DNA of 50,316 nt, from NCBI GenBank assembly GCA_019694575.1, contig JAIBBR010000020.1:1-50316 (forward strand), given 5' to 3'. Numbering within the stretch: the first letter of the stretch is position 1; the number at the start of each line of letters is the position of its first letter. This DNA comes from Myxococcaceae bacterium (GTDB taxonomy: Bacteria; Myxococcota; Myxococcia; Myxococcales; Myxococcaceae). This document shows, piece by piece, positions 24,926 through 33,065 of the stretch. The notes under the pieces are model-generated. The model saw only the letters and a program-made list of their open reading frames with translations, did no database searches and had not been told where the DNA came from. The position numbers were made by a program, and so were the translations under genes.

Positions 24926-25959
24926 TGCAACGGCTTAACCGAATTGTCGGCGGGAGGCGCCTCTTTCGGTGGAATCAACTCTGCTCCGCTGGGAAGAGGC
25001 TCGTTCTTGTGCTCTTCGCCAGGAGGTATCAGCTCGGCGCCGCTGGGCAACGGCGGAGCAGCCTCGGCGGGGGCTTCGGCCGAACTTGAGGGCATGGGAG
25101 CGCGGCCACCCAAGAAAGTGCGCGCCATGTAAAAAATGGCTACCAAGCACGCCGCCACCACCAAAAATGCCATCACGTATTGCCATGCCGGTGTCTTGGG
25201 GGCTTCACGCGGTACCGCGGCGGCCACCAATTGCGGCACGACAGCCAAGCGCAACACTTCGTCGCGGCCGCGCAGGGCAAAGGGGTCTTGCGGCACCGAC
25301 GCCAAACGCAGCCGGTACAAACGGCCCACCTGCGCGAGCTCGTCTTTGGTGGCTGCTTGCTTCATCACTTCGGCATGGGCCGTTTCGTCGCCCCAGCGGG
25401 TGAGCAGCGCTTTCCAGGTGCTGGCCAGCCACTCGCTTGGGCCCACGCTCGAGGGCTCGAATTTGTCGAAGGTCAGGCCGCACTGTGCGCAGGCGGGAGC
25501 TCCTTCGGGTTTCGGGGTGATGCACTTGGGGCAGAAGCCGGCGGGTACGGCGAAAGGGTCGCCCTGCGCTGCTTCGTTGGCTTTGGTTTGGGCCTCTGAC
25601 GCCGCGGTGGCGAGGGCGATTTCGGTGCCGCCAGAAGACGATTCGACGGTTGAAAGGGTGGGCGTTTCGGTGATGTCGAGCGAAATGTCGCCGGTCGGTT
25701 TGGGTTTGGGCTTGGCGGGAAAATAAATGACCGGCACCTTGCCTGGTGAGGTTCGAATCATCGGCTCGGTGGGTGGAGTGAGCGCAGCCACCGGGCGCGG
25801 CGGGGTGCGCAAGACCGTGCCGGTAATCACCTCTTCAGAGACAGGGTCTACCCGGGTGACGGCCTTGCACTCTTGGCAGTCGACGACCAGCACTGCGCCT
25901 TCCATGTAGAAGGAAAGCAGCTCGAGCGTCCGCTCGCACGATGGGCAGATGAATTTCAC
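24922..25959 (-). CDS. Double zinc-ribbon, single-pass membrane protein
   Basis: A 345-residue protein. An N-terminal zinc ribbon has two Cys pairs (Cys5/Cys8 and Cys28/Cys31). A Pro/Thr-rich linker is followed by a second ribbon-like element (FCPKC ... CAQCG, about 143-160), a helical region and one transmembrane segment (YVMAFLVVAACLVAIFYMA). The C-terminal tail carries the repeat PLPSGAELIPP twice. The N-terminal half should be cytoplasmic and the tail periplasmic. The start is GTG at 25959, directly after the site-2 protease stop. Membrane position and gene order make it a possible substrate or partner of that protease, which is inference only. Confidence 0.7.
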   Translation of the reverse strand: MKFICPSCERTLELLSFYMEGAVLVVDCQECKAVTRVDPVSEEVITGTVLRTPPRPVAALTPPTEPMIRTSPGKVPVIYFPAKPKPKPTGDISLDITETPTLSTVESSSGGTEIALATAASEAQTKANEAAQGDPFAVPAGFCPKCITPKPEGAPACAQCGLTFDKFEPSSVGPSEWLASTWKALLTRWGDETAHAEVMKQAATKDELAQVGRLYRLRLASVPQDPFALRGRDEVLRLAVVPQLVAAAVPREAPKTPAWQYVMAFLVVAACLVAIFYMARTFLGGRAPMPSSSAEAPAEAAPPLPSGAELIPPGEEHKNEPLPSGAELIPPKEAPPADNSVKPLQ

Positions 25960-26955
25960 TTAAAGCACCGCTTGGGTGACCGGAGACGGCAGGAGGCAAA
26001 GCAGCAGGAACAGAAAACTGATTGCGCAGATGAGTTTACGACCCAAAGACACTGGGCTTTGAGGAAAAACGACGTCGGGGTGACGAAAACCAATGAGTTT
26101 TGCGGTGACGAATAACCACACCAACCATGAAGCACTGAAGAATACCGCGAAGAGCGCCATTAGCCAGGCCATGCACTTGCCGATGAAAACAGCCTTCTCT
26201 CCGAAGAGCGCGTAGGTGAGATGCCCACCATCGAGTTGGCCAATGGGCACCAGGTTCAGCATGGTCATCAACAGCCCGAACCATGCTGCGAGAAACACCG
26301 GGTGCACATACAGCTCGTAACCGGGCTGTAGCGGCCCGTGCACCAAGCGGGTGGCGGCCTGGGTGAGCAGACTGTCACCGAAAATGGTGATGACCTGTGT
26401 GCCTTCAATCACCGGAGCGGGAATGTTGAACAGCCATTCGCGCAACAGCCAGTAGAGCTCGGGTAGCAACGCCCACAGACTGGTCGCTCCGGGAAAATTG
26501 TCGTGAAGAGTGGGTGCTGGTGCGACGTGCGACCAGTGGGTGCCTAAAAAGAGAAGGGGAACGGCCACGGCGAGGCCCGCAAGAGGCCCTGCGGCGCCAA
26601 TGTCGACCAACGCATTGCGGTGAGGTATGCGGTCGCGAATGCGAATCACCGCGCCCATGGTGCCGAACAGGCCGATAGGTGGCGGCAGGGGTATGAAGTA
26701 CGGCAGCGAGCTGTCGACGCCGTGAATGCGCGCCAACACGTAGTGCCCCATTTCGTGCGCGGTCAAAATCGCCATCACCGTGGCGCCAAAGCCAATGGTT
26801 TGCCCCCACAGCGTGCTGCCCGGTGTGGGTGTCGCGGCGGCGTAACCGGCGAAGAGCGTGGTGCCGAGCGTGCAGAGAAAGAGCAGCGCGTTCAGCCACG
26901 GTCTGTCTCGCGTCGAAAAAAGCGGTCGCTTCAGGTTGGGTGCGTCACCACTCAT
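25960..26955 (-). CDS. Site-2-type M50 intramembrane metalloprotease
   Basis: A 331-residue polytopic membrane protein. The zinc motif is ILTAHEMGHYV (His67, Glu68, His71). The second M50 motif, NLVPIGQLDGGHLTYAL, supplies the metal-binding Asp. No PDZ domain is seen, unlike RseP; the arrangement is closer to the EGY1-like/group III site-2 proteases. It should cut a transmembrane substrate, releasing a signalling fragment. The ATG at 26955 is preferred over a GTG at 26967. The gene is followed without a gap by the zinc-ribbon membrane protein. Confidence 0.85.
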   Translation of the reverse strand: MSGDAPNLKRPLFSTRDRPWLNALLFLCTLGTTLFAGYAAATPTPGSTLWGQTIGFGATVMAILTAHEMGHYVLARIHGVDSSLPYFIPLPPPIGLFGTMGAVIRIRDRIPHRNALVDIGAAGPLAGLAVAVPLLFLGTHWSHVAPAPTLHDNFPGATSLWALLPELYWLLREWLFNIPAPVIEGTQVITIFGDSLLTQAATRLVHGPLQPGYELYVHPVFLAAWFGLLMTMLNLVPIGQLDGGHLTYALFGEKAVFIGKCMAWLMALFAVFFSASWLVWLFVTAKLIGFRHPDVVFPQSPVSLGRKLICAISFLFLLLCLLPSPVTQAVL

Positions 26956-26992
26956 GGTGAAGCCCACTGGCTAGCACGGGTGGTGACGTTGT

Positions 26993-27013
26993 TATATCCC
27001 TAAATTGGGTATA
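26993..27013. promoter_or_regulatory. A/T-rich inverted repeat before the antitoxin-like gene
   Basis: TATATCCC and GGGTATA form an imperfect inverted repeat around TAAATT, the most A/T-rich patch locally. A TTGTTA at 26989 and TATACC at 27010 could serve as promoter boxes, with a short 15-bp spacer. It is probably the autoregulatory operator of 27043-27366. Confidence 0.4.
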
Positions 27014-27042
27014 CCGTGCGGGTGCCGGCAGGAGGAGCAGAA

Positions 27043-27366
27043 ATGAAGACCAAGGATTACGTGGTGAGTAGCGGAAACGTGTTCGCAGATCTCAAGGTCT
27101 CGAACCCCGAAGAAGCGTTGCTGAAGGCCCGCTTGGCGGTGGCCATCACGAAGGTCGTCAAGGCCCGTAGGTTGACTCAGAAAGAAGCAGGCAAGTTGAT
27201 GGGTCTCAAGCAGCCGAAGGTCTGCGACATCTTGGCAGGGCGCCTCACCGGTTATTCCATTGAGCGACTGATGCGTTTTTTAACCTTGCTCGGCCAAGAC
27301 GTTGAAGTGACCGTTCGACCTCACCGAGCCAGGGGGCCTGCGCATCTGCAGTTCGTCATGGCGTGA
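27043..27366 (+). CDS. XRE/HTH_37-family regulator, antitoxin-like, no toxin partner
   Basis: A 107-residue DNA-binding protein. After a short N-terminal segment (SSGNVFADLKVSNPEEALLKARL, with NVFADL typical of this family) comes a helix-turn-helix of the XRE type (LTQKEAGKLMGLKQPKVCDIL). Such proteins are usually antitoxins of HigB/RelE-like or Gp49-like toxins. No toxin gene precedes or follows it here, so it is an orphan or a chromosomal regulator. GGAGGAG ends about 5 nt before the ATG at 27043, a strong ribosome site that decides the start over the frame at 27016. Confidence 0.8.
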   Translation: MKTKDYVVSSGNVFADLKVSNPEEALLKARLAVAITKVVKARRLTQKEAGKLMGLKQPKVCDILAGRLTGYSIERLMRFLTLLGQDVEVTVRPHRARGPAHLQFVMA

Positions 27367-27520
27367 CTACCTGTGAAGTCATCCACCCCCGAATGGCCGT
27401 GGAGCCCGTGGAAGCTTCGTTGACTTGGTGTTTTGCACGCACTACGACGCCGGGTGTCACAGGGAGGGGGCCTTCTTCAAAAGCCCTCGAAACCAACATT
27501 TTTCTGGGAGCGTAAAGCGA

Positions 27521-27895
27521 ATGAAGAAGTTCATGATGGTGGCCTTGGCAGCGTGCGCGGTCGGTTGCACCAGCGTTGAATCAGCGACGGTTTCGAGCGC
27601 TGATATCGCCAGCAATGGTGAGGCTGTAGCGGTGATTCAGACCACGTCGCTTGGTTTCACTGCAATTTTCCACATTTTCGACATTGTGCAGAGCGACCTC
27701 GAAGTGTCGGTTAACAAGCTGCTCGTCTCAGAAGCGAAGGGCATGGGCGCCAACAAGGTGGAGCTCAAGGACTTCCACACGACGCCGCGTCACGGCATTT
27801 TCGCGGTGTTCGCTACCGCTCCGTTCGTTCCGGTGCCGTACCTCAATATTCTCGGCTTTCCGACATCGTCGGCGACCGGCGTGGCTGTGAAGTAA
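27521..27895 (+). CDS. Small lipoprotein of unknown function
   Basis: A 124-residue lipoprotein. The signal peptide ends in ACAVGC (Cys18). The mature part contains VSVNKLLVSEAKGMGANKVE, which resembles the YdgH/RcsF-like or 'heavy-metal-binding YbjQ-like' pattern of small envelope lipoproteins. I cannot assign it firmly. The start is ATG at 27521 with GGAG about 12 nt upstream; an upstream in-frame extension to 27425 lacks coding character. A strong terminator follows. Confidence 0.7.
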   Translation: MKKFMMVALAACAVGCTSVESATVSSADIASNGEAVAVIQTTSLGFTAIFHIFDIVQSDLEVSVNKLLVSEAKGMGANKVELKDFHTTPRHGIFAVFATAPFVPVPYLNILGFPTSSATGVAVK

Positions 27896-27920
27896 TCGCC
27901 GCTCGCTATTTTTTTCTCGA

Positions 27921-27953
27921 AGGGCTTCCTCGTCGTTTTGAGGAAGCCCTTTG
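27921..27953 (+). terminator. Rho-independent terminator after the small lipoprotein gene
   Basis: AGGGCTTCCTC (27921-27931) and GAGGAAGCCCT (27940-27950) form a perfect 11-bp stem with an 8-nt loop, followed by TTTGTCTT. It lies 26 nt after the stop at 27895. An upstream T-run (27909-27915) is present as well. Confidence 0.8.
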
Positions 27954-27972
27954 TCTTCAAGGAGTCTTTTGC

Positions 27973-28761
27973 GTGAAGCGCGCTTTACTGCTCGGAGCGG
28001 TGTTGGCAGTAGGCTGCGCCGGCAAATGTGGCTTACCCGCTCCTGCTTCTTCTGGCGTTTCATTGATGAGCGAAGTGCGCGAGAAGCTGGGCCAGCGCGA
28101 TGCGAAGTTGAAGAGCTACGCGGTGGAATCAGAAGCCGAAGAGAATGGAGCCAAAGCCAAGTATCGGTTTTGGTACCGCGCCCCGCAGCGCATGAAGGGC
28201 GAAATCTTGGAGCCGCAAGCGCTCTCGATGAGCTTCGACGGTCAGAAGCTGTACCAACTCAATGCGGCACAAAAGTCGCTGGTTGTTTTCGAAGTGAAGC
28301 TGTCGAAAGAGAAGGCGGCGCTGGTGCTGACGCAGAATTTCGCGCCCTTCGTGCCTGAAGGTTACCGGGTGCCGCTCTTTCCCAATTCGGGAACACAGGT
28401 GATGAAGACGGCGCATGCCAAGGCGGCCGACGCGGTGAAGTTAACGGTGGCGACGAAAGATGAAACAGGCGCCGCCATCAGCGTTGAATACGTGCTGCGT
28501 TGGCCCTCGATGGATTTTTTAGAGAAGACGACCAAGGTCGACGGCAAGGCCACCACGCTGCGGGTTGATGAAGAGCAGTGCGCTGAAGCGCTGAAGCTGT
28601 GCGTGCCCAAGGCGCTCTCGCAATGGAACGAAGGCGCGGCGGCGGGCACTACGCGCTTCACCTCGATTTCGCTCAATGCGCCGGTGCCGAACGATGACTT
28701 CGTGCTCACCGCGCCCGCGGGGTTCAGCACCACGGCGAAAGAATTGGTCGATAGTCTCTAG
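27973..28761 (+). CDS. LolA/LolB-like fold lipoprotein
   Basis: A 262-residue lipoprotein. The lipobox is LAVGC. The mature part has the pattern of outer-membrane lipoprotein-sorting (LolA-like, DUF4292-like) half-barrels: KLKSYAVESEAEENGAKAKY, RFWYRAPQRMKGEI, SFDGQKLYQLNAAQKSLVVF. The start is GTG at 27973, with AAGGAG 9 nt upstream. It stands between a terminator and the AAA_14 gene. It may handle hydrophobic cargo in the periplasm; the exact role is not readable. Confidence 0.65.
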   Translation: MKRALLLGAVLAVGCAGKCGLPAPASSGVSLMSEVREKLGQRDAKLKSYAVESEAEENGAKAKYRFWYRAPQRMKGEILEPQALSMSFDGQKLYQLNAAQKSLVVFEVKLSKEKAALVLTQNFAPFVPEGYRVPLFPNSGTQVMKTAHAKAADAVKLTVATKDETGAAISVEYVLRWPSMDFLEKTTKVDGKATTLRVDEEQCAEALKLCVPKALSQWNEGAAAGTTRFTSISLNAPVPNDDFVLTAPAGFSTTAKELVDSL

Positions 28762-28771
28762 GCTAGACTGC

Positions 28772-28810
28772 GTTCCATAAAATGGTCTAAAAAATGGAGT
28801 ATGTTCCATA
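28772..28810. promoter_or_regulatory. Operator-like repeat cluster before the AAA_14 gene
   Basis: GTTCCATA occurs directly repeated at 28772 and 28803 (31 bp apart, about three helical turns). AAAATGG occurs at 28779 and 28791. ATGGA and TCCAT form an inverted repeat across the start codon (28794-28809). This looks like a multi-site repressor region overlapping the translation start. Confidence 0.45.
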
Positions 28811-29949
28811 GGCTCATAAAGCCAAGTTTTTCCAATAGCTTCTTTCTGTTTGGAGCGCGCGGTACTGGCAAAACGACCTGGCTCGAGGGTCATTTGCCCG
28901 GCGCCCATGTCATCGACTTGCTCGAAGACCGGTGGGAGACTCGGTATCAGCGGTCGGCTGACCAACTCAAAGCCGATTTGGAGGCCCTGCACCCCCGGCC
29001 CGAGTGGGTGGTCATCGACGAAGTGCAGAAGGTGCCCAAACTTCTCGATACCGTGCATCAACTCATCGAAAAGAAGCGCTGGCGCTTTGCGTTGACGGGG
29101 TCGAGCGCTCGAAAGCTCAAGCGGGGCGGCGCCAACCTGCTCGCGGGCCGGGCCTTCGAGTACCGGCTCTTTCCCCTGACGTCAGTCGAGCTGGGGAAGA
29201 ACTTCGTACTCGACGACGTGCTGAACTGGGGCAGCTTGCCAAAAATATTTTCGCTCGATGCTTTAGACCGCGCCGACTTTCTGCGCGCGTATGCCAGCAC
29301 GTATCTGCGCGAAGAAATTCTGCAGGAACAGCTGGTGCGCAACGGTGTCGCGTTTCGGCAGTTTCTCGAAGTGGCTGCGCAAGAAAACGGCAAGACGCTC
29401 AACTTCACCAAAATTGGGCGCGACGTGGGAGTCGACGTCAAGACAGCGCAAACCTTCTTTCAAATTCTCGAAGACACTTTGGTGGGCTTCTTCTTGCCTG
29501 CCTTTCATCGCTCCACACGAAAGTCAGTTCGGCAGCAGCCCAAGTTCTATCTTTTTGATTTGGGCGTGAAGCGGGCGCTGCAGTCAGCGCTCAATGAACA
29601 GCTCACGCCGCGCACGTCGGGCTATGGCGACGCTTTCGAGCACTTCGTCATTGGTGAAGTGCTGCGGCTCAACCACTACGCCCGCAGTGATTGGAACCTC
29701 TTTTACTACCAGACCCATGCCGGCGGAGCGCTCGACTTGGTGCTGCACCGCGGCAAGCGAACCGTGGCCGTGGAAATTAAATCGACCGACCGAGTCGATG
29801 AAGTCGAAGTGCGCCGCATGGCCCGAGTCGCCGAAGGCATTCGCTCAACCCAGCGATTTTTCGTCTCTAACGACACGGTGGCGAGCGAACGCGAAGGCGT
29901 GCGCTGCGTACACTGGCGCAGTTTTCTAGAGTGGTTGCGCGCTGCGTAA
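28801..29949 (+). CDS. AAA_14/DUF4143-type ATPase (1)
   Basis: A 382-residue cytoplasmic ATPase. Walker A is FGARGTGKTTWL and Walker B is EWVVIDEVQKVP; the sensor region is RFALTGSSARKL. These are typical of the AAA_14 domain. The C-terminal DUF4143 part (about 210-380) ends in a restriction-endonuclease-like core: an Asp in GALDLVLHRG followed by VAVEIKSTD, a D...ExK pattern. The family is very common and its biological role is unsettled. The start is ATG at 28801, with GGAG 4 nt upstream, inside a cluster of repeats. A second, divergent member is at 45587-46759. Confidence 0.85.
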   Translation: MFHRLIKPSFSNSFFLFGARGTGKTTWLEGHLPGAHVIDLLEDRWETRYQRSADQLKADLEALHPRPEWVVIDEVQKVPKLLDTVHQLIEKKRWRFALTGSSARKLKRGGANLLAGRAFEYRLFPLTSVELGKNFVLDDVLNWGSLPKIFSLDALDRADFLRAYASTYLREEILQEQLVRNGVAFRQFLEVAAQENGKTLNFTKIGRDVGVDVKTAQTFFQILEDTLVGFFLPAFHRSTRKSVRQQPKFYLFDLGVKRALQSALNEQLTPRTSGYGDAFEHFVIGEVLRLNHYARSDWNLFYYQTHAGGALDLVLHRGKRTVAVEIKSTDRVDEVEVRRMARVAEGIRSTQRFFVSNDTVASEREGVRCVHWRSFLEWLRAA

Positions 29950-29959
29950 ACAGCAACGC

Positions 29960-31015
29960 TCACGTCATCATTTTCAGCCGGTGCTCGTAGGGCTCGGCAG
30001 GTCCGCTCTGCTTGGCTTCAGCCTGCTTGAGCAGCTTCCAAATTTGTGCGCCCAACACGTCGAGCTCGCTCGAGGTCCACTTCTCGCCGCCGAAGCGCTG
30101 CATCGTTTCGGTCTGCGCCGCGAGAATGCGCGCGTCTTGTGAAAAAATGTGCTCGCCCACCGGCGCCACGAAAGGCTTCACCAAAATGCCCGGCAGCGGC
30201 AGCTTGAAACAGATGACCGCGTCGACCCGGGTGAGAAAATCTTCTACCGGAGTCATCACCGACGTGGTGCACAAGTAGCTATCGCCCAGCCGGTATTCTA
30301 CCTGCGCGGTAGAAGGCAGAAAAAAACTGTCGACATGTTGCACCACGCCGCCCGAAGGCGAGAGCAGCTTGCCCACCAAACCTTCAGGCCGCGGCTCGCC
30401 GATGAATTCAGCTTCGGCCCGGTCTTGAAAACGTCGCACCACCACTTCCACCGCGTTCTTTTTCTTCGCGGTGCGAAATAACCCACCGTGCAGAAACGCG
30501 GTGTGGGGCACGTCGAGCGTGTTTTCGAGCGCCATGAGCAACGACGCCTTCACCAGGTACGTGCGCCGCAGCGAGGTGTAGCCCGGTTCTCGGTAGTGGG
30601 GAAAAGCCCTGGGCCGGTGGGTGGGTTGGGAACCCGCGGTTGAGCAGACCCACACGTAACCTTCTTGCTCGCAGGTGGCGAAGGCCTCTGCTCGGCGCGA
30701 AGGCAGCGAAATAGAGGCGCCTTGTACCAGCCCCGGTACCGCTTGGCATTCACCCGCGCCGTCGAAACACCAACCATGGTAGCGGCACTGCAACTGGCCA
30801 TTCACCACCGCACCCAGCGAGAGCGGCGCGTTGCGATGTGGGCAGCGGTCTAACAATGCGTGGGCGCGCCCATCGCTGTCGCGAAAAGCCACCAGAGGTA
30901 CGCCCTGGAGCGTGAAGGGCAATACCTGCTTGGGCTTCAGCGCTTCACTTGTACAGGCGATGAACCAAGCGTCGGGCAGCTTCACCACGCTCGGCGCGTG
31001 CACTGCAGGGCTCAC
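29960..31015 (-). CDS. Rieske-type non-haem iron oxygenase
   Basis: A 351-residue soluble oxygenase. The N-terminal Rieske [2Fe-2S] domain has DRCPHRNAPL (Cys58, His60) and QCRYHGW (Cys77, His80). The catalytic domain has the mononuclear iron triad region ENTLDVPHTAFLH (Asn165, Asp168, His171, His176). Overall it resembles the PaO/LLS1-like or vanillate-demethylase-like single-component group. The substrate is unknown and no reductase is adjacent. The start GTG at 31015 overlaps the EI stop as GTGA, so translation is coupled to the PTS gene, which is an odd partnership. Confidence 0.85.
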   Translation of the reverse strand: MSPAVHAPSVVKLPDAWFIACTSEALKPKQVLPFTLQGVPLVAFRDSDGRAHALLDRCPHRNAPLSLGAVVNGQLQCRYHGWCFDGAGECQAVPGLVQGASISLPSRRAEAFATCEQEGYVWVCSTAGSQPTHRPRAFPHYREPGYTSLRRTYLVKASLLMALENTLDVPHTAFLHGGLFRTAKKKNAVEVVVRRFQDRAEAEFIGEPRPEGLVGKLLSPSGGVVQHVDSFFLPSTAQVEYRLGDSYLCTTSVMTPVEDFLTRVDAVICFKLPLPGILVKPFVAPVGEHIFSQDARILAAQTETMQRFGGEKWTSSELDVLGAQIWKLLKQAEAKQSGPAEPYEHRLKMMT

Positions 31016-32784
31016 GTCTCCTCGAGGGTGGCAAAGCGGCGCTCCATTTCGGCGCGTACGAAGCGCTCCACTTCTTCGGCGGTTGAAAACGCCATCGCTT
31101 TTTCGAGCAAGGCCTGCGCGTCGGCGCGCGAGACGGCCCGCACAATGCGCTTCACCGAAGCGAGCTGGCCCGCGGTCATCGACAACTCGTCGAGCCCCAA
31201 TGCGAGCAGCACCAGCGTGACGTTGGGGTCGCCCGCCATTTCACCGCACATCGCCACGGGAATTTGCGCCGCCTTCGCGGCCTGCACGATGTTCTGCAGC
31301 GAGCGCAGCACCGCCAAGTGCAGCGGGCGGTACAGGTACGCCACGTCGCGGTTTTGACGGTCGATGGCCAGCGAATACTGAATCAAGTCATTGGTGCCGA
31401 TAGAAAAAAAGTCAGCTTCTTGCGCCAAGCGGTCGGCGATGAGCGCGGCCGACGGTGTTTCGACCATGATGCCCACCGGCGTGCGGCGGCCCACGGGCAT
31501 GCCGGCGCGGCCCAATTCAGAGCGGCACGCTTCGAGCTGGCTGCGGGCTTCGCGCAATTCAGCCAGGCCCGAAATCAGGGGAAACATGATGCGCAAAGGC
31601 CCGTGCACCGACGCCCGGAGCAGCGCCCGCAACTGCACTTTGAACAGCTCTTGGTGCTGCAAGCAGTAGCGAATGGCGCGCAAGCCCATGGCGGGGTTGG
31701 TTTCGCGCTCGTGTTTTTTGCCCGGCACTTTGTCGCCGCCCAAGTCGAGCGTGCGAATGGTGACGGTGCGGCCGCCCATCGACTCGAGCACCTGTTTGTA
31801 GCAGCGGTAATGGTCTTCTTCGCTCGGCGGAGCCACCTGGTTCAGAAACAAAAATTCGGTGCGGTAAAGGCCAATGCCTTCAGCGCCGTGGGCGAGGAGC
31901 GACGGAATTTCTTCGGGAAATTCCATATTGCCGTTGAGCCGCAGCCGGTAACCGTCGGTGGTGACTGCTTGCAGGTCAGCCGTTTTGAGCGCCGAGGCTT
32001 CGAAAGCCTGGTGGCGCCGAATCGACTCTTGAAAGAGCGACAGCTGCGCGCTGGTGGGGTTCACCAGCACCATGCCGCTGTTGCCGTCGACGGCAATCAT
32101 GTCGCCCGAGCGAATGGCTTCAGAGGCGCGACCCAAACCGACGACGGCGGGCGTTTCTCTCGCCCGGGCCACGATGGCGGTGTGGCTGGTGACGCCGCCC
32201 AAGTCGGTGACGAAGCCCGCCACCCGGCCGGTCTTCACCATCATCGCGGCTTCAGCGGGAGAAATGTCGTGGGCCACCACGATGGCGTCGACGGGTACCG
32301 CCACCTCTTCGTCGACGGCCTGGCCCATTAAATTGCGCACCACCCGGTCGGCCACGAAGTCGACGTCGGCGCGGCGCTCGCGAAAATACTCGTCATCTAA
32401 ATTGTCGAACTGGTGCTTGATGCGGCGCGACACCCGGCGCGCGGCCCATTCGGCGTTAATGGCTTCTTCGCGAATCAGCCGCTGCACTTCGTAGTCGAAC
32501 ATCGGGTCGTGCAGCATCAACCGGTGCGCTTCTAAAATCAGCGCGTGGTCTTGGCCTTGCTGACCCTCGGGCAAAAGCTTTTCTTTCAAGTCTGACAGCT
32601 GCCGGTCGGCGAGCGCGATGGCGGTCTTGAAACGCAGAATCTCGGCGGCGGTTTCTTGCGGAGTGAGCTTTACTTTCGGTGTGCGCAGCTTCTTTTGGTC
32701 CAACACGAAGGCATGGCCGATGGCCACGCCCGGGCTGGCGCCAATGCCGTGAAATGAAAGGGGAGCGCTAATTGGGCTCTCCAA
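31012..32784 (-). CDS. ptsI: PTS enzyme I (phosphoenolpyruvate-protein phosphotransferase)
   Basis: A 590-residue cytoplasmic enzyme of normal EI length. It takes phosphate from phosphoenolpyruvate and passes it to HPr. The active-site His is in GGVTSHTAIVAR. PEP-site motifs are NPAMGLRAIRYCL, RTLDLGGDKVPGK and AMCGEMAGDP (Cys). The start is a TTG at 32784, overlapping the HPr gene by 17 nt. The N-terminal sequence SFHGIGASPGVAIGHAFVL is the standard EI opening, so the start is reasonable although the codon is weak. The last PTS gene of the operon, it is followed by the coupled Rieske gene. Confidence 0.95.
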   Translation of the reverse strand: MESPISAPLSFHGIGASPGVAIGHAFVLDQKKLRTPKVKLTPQETAAEILRFKTAIALADRQLSDLKEKLLPEGQQGQDHALILEAHRLMLHDPMFDYEVQRLIREEAINAEWAARRVSRRIKHQFDNLDDEYFRERRADVDFVADRVVRNLMGQAVDEEVAVPVDAIVVAHDISPAEAAMMVKTGRVAGFVTDLGGVTSHTAIVARARETPAVVGLGRASEAIRSGDMIAVDGNSGMVLVNPTSAQLSLFQESIRRHQAFEASALKTADLQAVTTDGYRLRLNGNMEFPEEIPSLLAHGAEGIGLYRTEFLFLNQVAPPSEEDHYRCYKQVLESMGGRTVTIRTLDLGGDKVPGKKHERETNPAMGLRAIRYCLQHQELFKVQLRALLRASVHGPLRIMFPLISGLAELREARSQLEACRSELGRAGMPVGRRTPVGIMVETPSAALIADRLAQEADFFSIGTNDLIQYSLAIDRQNRDVAYLYRPLHLAVLRSLQNIVQAAKAAQIPVAMCGEMAGDPNVTLVLLALGLDELSMTAGQLASVKRIVRAVSRADAQALLEKAMAFSTAEEVERFVRAEMERRFATLEET

Positions 32785-33046
32785 ACAAGCCGTTGAAGAG
32801 CGCGCCGATTTCGTCGAGGCACTGCGCCGCGCCTTCGCCCGAGCAGCTCACGCTCACCTGCATGCCTTGCGCCGCGGCCAACATTAAAACGCCCATAATC
32901 GATTTGCCGTTGACGGTTTGACCTTCACATTCCAGCGACACGTCGCATTTATAACGGTTGGCGACCTTCACCAACTGCGCCGCGGCGCGTGCGTGCAGGC
33001 CCAAGGTATTCAACACCTGAAAATCTTTTTCGGCCGTCGTCGTCAC
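32768..33046 (-). CDS. ptsH: HPr phosphocarrier protein
   Basis: A 92-residue HPr. It carries phosphate from EI on the His in TLGLHARAAA (His18 here, His15 in the classical numbering). It has the regulatory serine in GKSIMGVLML (Ser49, classical Ser46), the target of HPr kinase; hprK is in the same cluster. The start is not certain: GTG at 33046 or TTG at 33055 are supported by AGAGGG upstream. The longer frame to 33106 would overlap IID and adds a non-HPr extension. Confidence 0.92.
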   Translation of the reverse strand: MTTTAEKDFQVLNTLGLHARAAAQLVKVANRYKCDVSLECEGQTVNGKSIMGVLMLAAAQGMQVSVSCSGEGAAQCLDEIGALFNGLFGEPN

Positions 33047-33065
33047 TTCGTTCAATACCCTCTTT

